Source of the DNA: SMXL01 sp964527795
Lineage (GTDB): Bacteria; Bacteroidota; Rhodothermia; Rhodothermales; UBA10348
NCBI GenBank assembly: GCA_964527795.1
Contig: CAZGOS010000092.1
Location: 1 to 11,016, forward strand
DNA length: 11,016 nt
Direction: 5' to 3'
Shown here: piece by piece, positions 1 to 6,276 of the stretch
Position numbering within the stretch: the stretch's first letter is position 1
How the letters are laid out: the number at the start of each line of letters is the position of its first letter
Program-made: the position numbers and the translations under genes
The notes under the pieces: generated by a model
The model's database searches: none
What the model was told of the DNA's origin: nothing
What the model saw: only the letters and a program-made list of their open reading frames with translations

Positions 1-95
1 GTCCGCGTTCGGGCCGGTTACTGATGGGGTATTCGTCCGGGTTTTTTGCCTTTAATTGGTTGGTGTTCCTTTTGTATTTTCGTAGTAGAGCTGCC

Positions 96-119
96 GGCAA
101 TTACTCAGGCAATTACGCA
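96..119. repeat. Two-copy 12-bp tandem repeat in a 5' leader
   Basis: Two head-to-tail 12-mers, GGCAATTACTCA and GGCAATTACGCA, differ at one base. They end one base before the GGAAG that serves as the only Shine-Dalgarno-like sequence of the META-domain gene at 128. The repeat therefore lies in the presumed leader of that mRNA. It could be a regulator site, a replication-slippage duplication, or chance. The rest of 1-95 shows a T-rich stretch but no promoter I can call with confidence. Confidence 0.6.
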
Positions 120-127
120 GGAAGCCC

Positions 128-640
128 ATGAAAAAGTATTCGCACGCCACTCATCTCAGAAGATTCGCCATCTGTTGCGGCCTATGGCTATTCGTATCCG
201 GATGTGAACTGATCGGATCGAATTCGGCCGGCCTTCCCCCCTTTCCCGACCGGACCGACCCCATTGTTGACCTGCTCGATACAACGTGGCAATTAATCGG
301 ATTGGCGGACGGTGACGATTACCGTCGAGTAGACAGCAAGATTAACGCATATGTCAAATTTTCGACGGAAAGGACGGAGCGATCCGGCTACTCTGGACAT
401 GTAAATGGAAAGGGAGGGTGCAATAGCTTCGGAGGTTCGTTTCGTCTCCGTAATGATCACCTGGAGGTATACGATTCTTATATGACGTTGATGGCATGTG
501 AGGAAAATAGAATGGCCGTCGAAGCGTCCTTCATGAACATCCTTTCTGGAACGTCACGTGTCAGAATTCATCGCAGTGAACTTCGTATTTACGGAGAGAA
601 TGACCAGGCGGCGGTACTGACCACCCGATCGGGGGAGTAA
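128..640 (+). CDS. META-domain (HslJ-like) lipoprotein
   Basis: A 170-residue predicted lipoprotein with a single META domain. The N-terminus has basic residues (K2, K3, R11, R12), a hydrophobic stretch at about 13-24 and a lipobox V-S-G-C with Cys26 as the lipidated residue, so the mature protein should be anchored in the envelope. The META fold covers about 48-166. It begins with D-T-T-W-Q-L, has the hallmark G-C-N-S-F-G-G at 97-103, then M-T-L-M-A-C at 119-124 and the family's E-x-x-F helix at 132-135. Cys98 and Cys124 sit where the family usually has a conserved pair and may form a disulfide. Relatives include the E. coli heat-shock-inducible protein HslJ, linked to novobiocin resistance; the molecular role of the domain is not well defined. 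GGAAG lies only three bases before the ATG, so initiation may be weak. No partner is obvious. Confidence 0.85.
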   Translation: MKKYSHATHLRRFAICCGLWLFVSGCELIGSNSAGLPPFPDRTDPIVDLLDTTWQLIGLADGDDYRRVDSKINAYVKFSTERTERSGYSGHVNGKGGCNSFGGSFRLRNDHLEVYDSYMTLMACEENRMAVEASFMNILSGTSRVRIHRSELRIYGENDQAAVLTTRSGE

Positions 641-828
641 ATGTCGAGGATGCCTGCACATCTTTCCGCAGTCCAGTCCGATCTCAGAGTTCTTCGCCAC
701 TCGTCAACGCACATTGCATCTGTTGATCGATTTGCACGTATTTTCCTTGTGGCGTGCATTGACGGTGAAGCGGTTGTTGGCGTAAACGGGCGTTCGTACC
801 ATGAACTGTCGAACTCGCGAGAGAATTC

Positions 829-1531
829 ATGCGACTGTATAGCGAAAGTGAAATCGGGGCCATCCTCAAACGAACGGCGGAGCTGTCGAAAGATGTCGAC
901 AGCCAGAATGCGGACGGACTTTCGCTCGAAGAGCTCAAACAACTCGCATCCGAGGCCGGCCTGAATCCAGAGTTGGTCGTGCGCGCTGCGACCGAATTCT
1001 CGCTCGGTACGTCGTTTGTCGAGAAACCTGACATTTTTGGCGGTCCTCTATCCCATTCGAGTGAAATTGAACTTGCCGTTGAAATAGATCAGGATACGTG
1101 GGAAAGCATGCTTCCCGTCATTCGCGTCGCTCGTGCTCACGCCCGCAATTCTCTTCGAAGAACTGGGGCTCGGCCTGGAAGGAGTCCCTATCTGGGCACT
1201 TTTTGTACCTACGTTTTTCTTTCTCTCGCGATTTGGCGTGATGAGCATGAAGAAACGTCACGTTCAAAAAATTGATATGCTTGGGAAAGAGCTCACTCAG
1301 ATCGCGCTACAGAGTAGTATTTCGAAACGGTCTGAAATTGAGACTTTACGCTTCGATGAGGAGTTGGTCCATTCCGACAGGACTGAACAAGCGTCCGAGC
1401 GGGAAGCCGTTCAGACTGAGGCCACGCCGGAGTCGAGACCGACAATCGACATTCCGGACGACGAATTCAAAGACCGGAATGAATCCGGTACGACGGCATC
1501 CGAACGGGAACGATCTAAGTCTAATGATTGA
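829..1531 (+). pseudogene. Probably frameshifted membrane protein gene with an N-terminal helical domain
   Basis: Two ORFs in different frames appear to be parts of one gene. The first starts at ATG 829, behind GAGAGA at 819-824. It encodes an acidic helical domain (Y-S-E-S-E-I-G-A-I-L, then G-L-S-L-E-E-L-K-Q-L-A and G-L-N-P-E-L-V). I recognise this type from the N-termini of uncharacterised Rhodothermota/Bacteroidota membrane proteins. It continues sensibly to D-T-W-E-S-M-L-P-V-I-R, then becomes Arg-rich with no family character and stops at 1275. The second frame is closed by TAG at 1085-1087. From about 1115 it encodes a hydrophobic stretch that could form two closely spaced membrane segments, then K-K-R-H, a helix and a Ser/Glu/Asp-rich tail, stopping at 1531. 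Its only early start is a GTG at 1133 with no Shine-Dalgarno. The break therefore lies at about 1115-1135. The segment expected between helical domain and membrane part also seems missing, suggesting a deletion with frameshift. A sequencing error or two overlapping genes are alternatives. The 641-828 gap upstream holds no convincing gene. Confidence 0.5.
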
Positions 1532-1630
1532 CGGCCCTGCGCCGTAAGATAGAGCAAATCCGGGCCTCCACGGAGCAGATGATTGTTAGAGTCGCCGGCG
1601 AATCCTTTAAACCATCGAGATACCGTAATC

Positions 1631-2794
1631 ATGATCGATGCACTCATTGAGCGTTCCCAGTATCCGAGTCTCAACGAGTGTATCTACCTGAACCAGGCTT
1701 CACTGGGTCTTATTGCACAGCCGGCTGTGCAGGATATGCACGACTTCATCGAGAACATAGCCCGGCACGGCAACCTCAGAATGACCGATGACGATGAGGT
1801 TCAAATCTTCGAGTCGTTGCGGCAGCGCGGTGCGAGAATTCTGAATTGCGAACCTGATCAGCTTGCGATACTTGCCGGCGCCGGCGAACTCCTCGGTCAA
1901 CTTCCCTATCTGCTGCCTCCAAAATCAGGCGACAATATCGTACTGGTATCGACCGATTTCCCGGCGGTAACCCGTCCGTGGATTCGATATGCCTCCGAAA
2001 ACGATTGCTCTCTCCGTTTCGTCGATGACATCGCCACCGAAAACCTCTCCAACAGGCTGATCGATCACATCGATTCGCGCACGGCCGTGGTCGCCGTCAG
2101 CTCGGTTCAGTTTTCTACCGGTACACTCGTCGATATACCCCGGCTTCGCCTGGCTGCAACGAGCAGCAACGCGCATTTCATCGTTGACGTCACCCAACAA
2201 GCGGGAACGCTCAAAGTTGATTCGCGAAACTGGCACGCCGATGCCGTAGTCACGAGTGGCTACAAGTGGTTGGGCGGGCACGGCGGTGTGGCACTCGCGG
2301 CCTTGTCTCCCAACCTGCTAGAGCAGGTCCCACCGCTTCCGGGCTGGATGGGCGCATCAGCGCCGTTCGAGTTTGATGCCACAAGGTTGCTTCTCGCTGA
2401 CGGTGCGCATCGCTTCACGCAGTCTACGATGTCCTACATATCAATGGTAGGACTCACAACCGCCCTCGACGCTATGTCATCACTGGGCGAGAGTCGTATC
2501 GAAGCGCATGCTCGTGCTCTTTCTACAACGTTAGTCGAAGGTGTCCGCGAATACGGGTGGAAGCCCTTTCGCGCGATGGAAGATCCGTCGGCCGCACCCC
2601 ACATCATCGCTTTCAAACACGCGGAGCGCAGCGCAGAATCAACCGTGCGCACGCTTCGTCAGAATCAAATTGTATGTGGTTGTCGGAACAATCGAATCCG
2701 AGTATCTATCGCACCCTATAATAACAGTGATGACATGAATGCCGTGATCGAATCTGTGGCCAACGTTCAGTGCCGTAGCTCTTGCCGGACCTGA
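1631..2794 (+). CDS. Class V aminotransferase-fold PLP enzyme, cytoplasmic
   Basis: A 387-residue fold-type I PLP enzyme of the class V aminotransferase/isopenicillin-N-epimerase-like superfamily. The PLP Schiff-base lysine is Lys212 in S-G-Y-K-W. Asp186, expected to pair with the pyridine nitrogen, and Gln189 lie in V-D-V-T-Q-Q-A-G. The C-terminal strand I-R-V-S-I-A-P-Y-N-N is typical of the fold. The usual phosphate-cup motif T-x-x-T/S-E-A is replaced by L-A-G-A-G-E-L-L at 81-88, so this is a divergent member. There is no R-x-G-x-x-C catalytic-cysteine loop, which argues against a cysteine desulfurase although automatic annotation often uses that name. The two cysteines in V-C-G-C-R come just before the terminal strand. 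ATG 1631 is chosen because it opens directly into the fold; a TTG at 1583 in the same frame would add 16 uncharacteristic residues. No signal peptide is seen. A second class V enzyme follows after 147 bp. The substrate cannot be told. Confidence 0.87.
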   Translation: MIDALIERSQYPSLNECIYLNQASLGLIAQPAVQDMHDFIENIARHGNLRMTDDDEVQIFESLRQRGARILNCEPDQLAILAGAGELLGQLPYLLPPKSGDNIVLVSTDFPAVTRPWIRYASENDCSLRFVDDIATENLSNRLIDHIDSRTAVVAVSSVQFSTGTLVDIPRLRLAATSSNAHFIVDVTQQAGTLKVDSRNWHADAVVTSGYKWLGGHGGVALAALSPNLLEQVPPLPGWMGASAPFEFDATRLLLADGAHRFTQSTMSYISMVGLTTALDAMSSLGESRIEAHARALSTTLVEGVREYGWKPFRAMEDPSAAPHIIAFKHAERSAESTVRTLRQNQIVCGCRNNRIRVSIAPYNNSDDMNAVIESVANVQCRSSCRT

Positions 2795-2799
2795 GGGGG
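2795..2799 (+). promoter_or_regulatory. Strong Shine-Dalgarno sequence ahead of a small ORF
   Basis: A GGGGG run flanked by A residues (AGGGGGA context) lies six bases before ATG 2806. It begins immediately after the TGA of the first class V enzyme. It is one of the clearest Shine-Dalgarno-like sequences in the window, and it points at a 50-codon ORF rather than at the next large gene. Confidence 0.45.
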
Positions 2800-2805
2800 A
2801 TTCAT

Positions 2806-2958
2806 ATGCGATTGAACTACTGCATCATTATTGTGTGCGACGTGCTCTGCATCCAGGAGCCCGGGGAAACTTCCGGTGCCCGGATTGCACCGTACGCGGG
2901 TCCCGACCGGCTCACGATATCCGTTAGCGAGGAATTTGAAAATGAATCGACCAGATAG
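2806..2958 (+). CDS. Possible 50-residue small protein or leader peptide
   Basis: An unrecognised ORF of 50 codons plus TAG. It starts at an ATG six bases after a purine-rich Shine-Dalgarno and 11 bases beyond the previous stop codon. The peptide begins M-R-L-N-Y-C-I-I-I-V-C-D-V-L-C-I, a short hydrophobic stretch with three cysteines, and becomes polar with an acidic S-E-E-F-E-N-E-S tail. Its last 17 bases overlap the start of the Tat-signal PLP enzyme in another frame, an arrangement that could allow translational coupling. I infer a small protein or regulatory leader. The alternative is a chance ORF in the 147-bp spacer. No homology is recognised and the coding evidence is thin. Confidence 0.25.
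   Translation: MRLNYCIIIVCDVLCIQEPGETSGARIAPYAGPDRLTISVSEEFENESTR
2929..2934 (+). promoter_or_regulatory. Shine-Dalgarno sequence fixing the start of the Tat-exported PLP enzyme
   Basis: GAGGAA lies seven bases before ATG 2942. It supports that ATG over alternative starts from 2831 onward in the same frame, which would add up to 37 residues and bury the twin-arginine signal. Confidence 0.7.
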
Positions 2959-4264
2959 TTACGTGTACACCCCGACGCCGAACAGTCGTCGGCGCTTTAT
3001 CAAGAGTTTCGCCGGTGGCGCGGCAGTCTTGTCCATGTACCCTGCGCTCGGACTGGCCAACTCACATGGAGAGTTCTTGCGGCGAGCGTCGCTTCTCTCA
3101 AACGCCGGTGCGGTCGACGAGTCCTTCTGGCGATTGGTAAAAGAGCAGTTCACGATTAATCCGAGACTCATCATCCTGAATGCAGCGAACCTCTGTCCGT
3201 CTCCCCACACGGTAAGAGAGACCCTGTTTCGCCTCAGTGACAATCTGAATCGTGACGTCTCTTTTCAGAATCGGGCCAAGTTCGGAGAGCTCAGGGAGGA
3301 CGCGCGCAGGAAGCTCGCCGCATATATGGGAGCGTCAGAAGATGAGATCGCAATCGTCAGAAACACCAGCGAAGCGAACAATATCATCGTCGGCGGTCTG
3401 GAGTTAAACCTGGGCGACGAAGTCGTTGTCTTTGATCAGAATCATCCTACCAACAATGTCGCCTGGGATGTCCGGGCAAGCCGATTTAGATTCACAGTCA
3501 AACGAGTAGGACTGAAGAGCCCACCGGATAGTGTCGACGAGATATTCGGCACATTTCGATCGGCCCTGTCGGCGAATACCAGAGTCCTGGCATTCTCGGA
3601 CGTATCCAATTCTTCAGGCGTCAGACTTCCTGCTAAAGAACTCTGCAGTCTGGCTCGTGAGCGCGGTATCTACACCCATATTGACGGGGCGCAATCGTTC
3701 GGAGCCCTATCCGTCGATCTGCATGATCTGGGATGTGACTCGTACGCCGCCAGCGCACACAAATGGTTCGTAGGACCCAAGGAAGCAGGATTGCTCTATG
3801 TTAGAAAAGAACGGATTCCTGAAATCTGGCCGGGCGTCGTGGGACTCGGTTGGGGAAACGAAGCAGAGACGTCGGCCCGAGGCGCCCGGAAATTCGAAAC
3901 GCTGGGGCAGCGCGATGACGCTGCAATTGCAGCTTTTGGTTCCACAGTTGACTATTTGAACCTGATTGGTTGCGAACGAGTCGAAGCGCGTGTACTGGAG
4001 CTGGCCGCTACGCTAAAGGAAGGCATCAAGACGATCCCGGGCGCAACGCCAAGCACGTCGGCTAAACCGGAGTTGAGCGCCGGCGTGTGCATAACCGGTT
4101 TTGACGGGAAGGATAGCCGGAAGATCTTCGAAAAACTCTACACGGAGCACGGCATTGCCGGGGCGCCGACCGGTGGCATTCGACTCTGCCCGCACATCTA
4201 CAATACGATGGACGAGATCGAACGCGCCGTGTCCGCTCTCAGGCAGGTCGTCAAGGAGTCTTAG
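2942..4264 (+). CDS. Tat-exported class V aminotransferase/isopenicillin-N-epimerase-like PLP enzyme
   Basis: A 440-residue PLP enzyme with an export signal. Residues 15-21 read S-R-R-R-F-I-K, a close match to the twin-arginine consensus S-R-R-x-F-L-K. A hydrophobic stretch of Gly, Ala, Val and Leu follows at about 23-38, with possible cleavage after G-L-A at 39. The Tat route carries folded proteins, which suits an enzyme that binds its cofactor in the cytoplasm. The class V core has the phosphate-cup motif N-T-S-E-A-N-N at 141-147, H-I-D-G-A-Q with Asp248 and Gln251, and the PLP lysine Lys274 in S-A-H-K-W. The C-terminal G-I-R-L-C-P-H-I-Y-N-T strand matches CefD-like enzymes. No desulfurase cysteine loop is present. 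Likely chemistry is epimerisation, transamination or lyase action on a periplasmic amino compound; the substrate is unknown. It follows another class V enzyme and overlaps a small ORF by 17 bases, so co-transcription is plausible. Confidence 0.92.
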   Translation: MNRPDSYVYTPTPNSRRRFIKSFAGGAAVLSMYPALGLANSHGEFLRRASLLSNAGAVDESFWRLVKEQFTINPRLIILNAANLCPSPHTVRETLFRLSDNLNRDVSFQNRAKFGELREDARRKLAAYMGASEDEIAIVRNTSEANNIIVGGLELNLGDEVVVFDQNHPTNNVAWDVRASRFRFTVKRVGLKSPPDSVDEIFGTFRSALSANTRVLAFSDVSNSSGVRLPAKELCSLARERGIYTHIDGAQSFGALSVDLHDLGCDSYAASAHKWFVGPKEAGLLYVRKERIPEIWPGVVGLGWGNEAETSARGARKFETLGQRDDAAIAAFGSTVDYLNLIGCERVEARVLELAATLKEGIKTIPGATPSTSAKPELSAGVCITGFDGKDSRKIFEKLYTEHGIAGAPTGGIRLCPHIYNTMDEIERAVSALRQVVKES

Positions 4265-4288
4265 TTTCGCCCGGGCGCGTCTGAGTGT

Positions 4289-4304
4289 GGGACCGAAATG
4301 TCCC
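4289..4304. terminator. Weak hairpin between convergent genes
   Basis: A five-base-pair inverted repeat, GGGAC and GTCCC, with a six-base loop, followed on the plus strand by TTTG. It sits between the stop of the Tat-signal PLP enzyme and the converging stop of the GH2 gene, where a terminator is expected. The stem is short and the T-run poor, so the call rests mainly on position. Confidence 0.22.
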
Positions 4305-4363
4305 TTTGTAACCGCTCGCCCGCTGGAAAATATCCCGAAGGGTTTCGTACCGACACCGACACA

Positions 4364-6163
4364 TCATGGCCGATGAGCGATCAGGTTTCGCAACTCCGCA
4401 CGAATCTCATCCGAATTCATCTTCGTTATCTCCCGATCATAGGTCATCAGGCCGTTCACTTCGATTTCCACGTCCGTCGTCTGAGTATAGATCGCCGCCG
4501 ATAAGCCCCGATCGATGAAGTCCGGTAGCTGGCGGACGAGAGCAATGAATGCTTCCTTTAGTTCGTCTCTCGTCGTATAGGAGCGATATCCCCAGTTCTC
4601 CTTTTCTTGCCAGGTATGACCTTCGATGGGCAGGCCCAGACCTCCGAACTCGCCGAGGGCCAGGGCGCGTCCATCGTTTTTGTTCTCGGGCATCGCCGGG
4701 CCCGGGTAGCGGTGGATATCGTAGACGTTACCCGCTGCAGGAAAGTCGGTCCACCCGCTCGGTCCGTCTACCAGGCGAGAAGGGTCGTAGTGCCCGATCC
4801 AGTTCATGATCTCGATCGTGTCGTACTGTCCCCATTCCTCGTTGAATGGTACCCATAGTACGATCGCAGGGGAATTGAAGTGCTGGTCGATCATGGCCCT
4901 GAGTTCCGTTTCGAATCCTCTTGCCGACTGGGCCGGGCGGTCGGCCTCTCCGTCTGTTTTCGGAGAGAAGAAGTCCCCACTCGGCATGTCCTGCCAGACG
5001 AGCATACCGATCCGATCTGCGTGGTAGTACCAGCGGGCGGACTCGATCTTGACGTGCTTGCGGATCATGTTGAATCCGTGACGCTTCGTCTCCTCGATAT
5101 CGAAGGCGAGTGCTTCGTCCGTCGGCGCCGTGTACAGACCGTCCGGCCACCAGCCCTGATCGAGCGTACCTATCTGGAAGAGGAACTCGTTGTTGAGCAT
5201 CAGGCGCGGAATGCCCGATACATCGGTAGCGACAGAAATTTTTCGCATACCGAAGTAGGAGGTGACTTCGTCGAGCACGGCTCCTCCCCTCTTCAGGCTC
5301 ACTTTCATGTCGTAGAGATAAGGATCGGAGGGAGACCACAGGCGGGGACGATCAATCTGAAGCCGGAAAAAATCCTGTCCGGCTCCTGCTACACGGATGA
5401 CTTCTACACCGTTCGAGAGCACGGTGACGGCAAGCTCATCAGAAGGATGCAGGTTGAACGCCTCGATTCGAACGTCCACAAAGCCGTCGTCGATATCAGG
5501 TGTGCTCTTCAGCGACAGGATGTACGTATCGTGTACGGGCTCCAGCCAGACCGTCTGCCAGATTCCCGTCACCGCCGTGTACCAGATGCTTTTTGGATTG
5601 CGGACCTGCTTGCCGCGTGGCTGGACACCCCGGTCGGTCGGATCCCAGACGGAGACCACGAGCTCATTTGGCCCATCGGATCCGAGATAACTCGTTATAT
5701 CGATTGAGAACGTATCGTACCCGCCCCTGTGAGAGCCGGCCTTTCTTCCGTTCACGTATACGGTCGCCTCCCAATCTATCGCTCCGAAGTTGAGCAGAAT
5801 CCGGTCTCCCCGCCAGGAATCCGGCACGTCGAAAAATCGTCTGTACCAGAGCATCTGCTTCTCTCCAACGCTCCGGCCGACGCCCGAGAGCGCCGACTCG
5901 ACAGGAAATGGGACGAGAATGCTGCCGGGAAACTCCTCCGGAAAAGCCGCGTCGACGGACCGTATCCCGTACTCCCACAGACCGTTGAGATTCAGCCATC
6001 GCTCTCTCGACAGTTGCGGTCGCGGATATTCGGGGAGCACATTATCAGGAGAAACCTCGGCCGCCCAGCGGGTCATGATCCGTTCTCCCGCCGGCTTCCA
6101 TTCCTGGGCGCGGGAGGTGCCACAAATAAGAACCAAACCCGCCAAAAAGAGTCCACGCTTCAT
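4364..6163 (-). CDS. Secreted glycoside hydrolase family 2 enzyme
   Basis: A 599-residue GH2 retaining beta-glycosidase with a Sec signal peptide: M-K-R, a Leu-rich core, and likely cleavage after S-R-A at 19. Domains follow the short GH2 plan. The beta-sandwich sugar-binding domain spans about 48-210 (N-G-L-W-E-Y at 60-65). An immunoglobulin-like domain at about 212-310 ends in Y-F-G-M-R-K-I, and a TIM barrel spans about 312-590. The acid/base is Glu442 in F-N-E-E-W-G and the likely nucleophile is Glu505 in L-G-E-F-G-G. Near the barrel start it has I-R-K-H-V-K-I-E and V-W-Q-D-M, unlike LacZ, which has R-x-S-H and V-D-E there. The V-W-Q-D part resembles beta-mannosidase-type relatives. It lacks the C-terminal domains of LacZ. 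Beta-galactosidase is thus not a safe name; a beta-glucuronidase, mannosidase or arabinosidase-like specificity is equally possible. ATG 6163 is preferred to ATG 6178 because GGAAGG sits correctly before it. It follows galM on the same strand after 113 bp with no clear terminator between. Confidence 0.94.
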   Translation of the reverse strand: MKRGLFLAGLVLICGTSRAQEWKPAGERIMTRWAAEVSPDNVLPEYPRPQLSRERWLNLNGLWEYGIRSVDAAFPEEFPGSILVPFPVESALSGVGRSVGEKQMLWYRRFFDVPDSWRGDRILLNFGAIDWEATVYVNGRKAGSHRGGYDTFSIDITSYLGSDGPNELVVSVWDPTDRGVQPRGKQVRNPKSIWYTAVTGIWQTVWLEPVHDTYILSLKSTPDIDDGFVDVRIEAFNLHPSDELAVTVLSNGVEVIRVAGAGQDFFRLQIDRPRLWSPSDPYLYDMKVSLKRGGAVLDEVTSYFGMRKISVATDVSGIPRLMLNNEFLFQIGTLDQGWWPDGLYTAPTDEALAFDIEETKRHGFNMIRKHVKIESARWYYHADRIGMLVWQDMPSGDFFSPKTDGEADRPAQSARGFETELRAMIDQHFNSPAIVLWVPFNEEWGQYDTIEIMNWIGHYDPSRLVDGPSGWTDFPAAGNVYDIHRYPGPAMPENKNDGRALALGEFGGLGLPIEGHTWQEKENWGYRSYTTRDELKEAFIALVRQLPDFIDRGLSAAIYTQTTDVEIEVNGLMTYDREITKMNSDEIRAELRNLIAHRP

Positions 6164-6170
6164 AGATACA

Positions 6171-6176
6171 CCTTCC
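6171..6176 (-). promoter_or_regulatory. Shine-Dalgarno sequence fixing the GH2 start
   Basis: On the minus strand GGAAGG is seven bases before ATG 6163. It overlaps the alternative in-frame ATG at 6178, so translation most likely begins at 6163 with the signal peptide M-K-R-G-L. Confidence 0.7.
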
Positions 6177-6276
6177 ATTTGGGTGAAAAAACATCGACCG
6201 TCAGTTAAAGGCCACTAATGTATTGACCAGTCCGATACACCAGTCGCTGAGGAAAGGTGGCTCCCCACAAATGCGT

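Noticed and set aside
641..964. ORF beginning immediately after the lipoprotein stop codon
   Set aside because: It has no ribosome-binding site of its own and a Ser/Arg-rich translation without motifs. It runs into the better supported helical-domain gene starting at 829.
1631..2794. Naming the first class V enzyme a cysteine desulfurase
   Set aside because: The R-x-G-x-x-C catalytic loop is absent. The V-C-G-C-R cysteines are just ahead of the terminal strand and do not match the desulfurase position with confidence.
4268..4277. Perfect ten-base palindrome CGCCCGGGCG after the Tat-signal PLP enzyme
   Set aside because: It has no loop and no T-run, so it is not a usual terminator, and a GC-rich palindrome of this size can occur by chance.
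4728..5339. Second minus-strand ORF of 203 codons within the GH2 gene
   Set aside because: It is an alternative frame of the same strand, Arg-rich and motif-free. The GH2 frame carries all the conserved residues.
4880..5707. Plus-strand ORF of 275 codons across the GH2 gene
   Set aside because: It lies opposite conserved GH2 domains, begins without a Shine-Dalgarno and has no recognisable motif.
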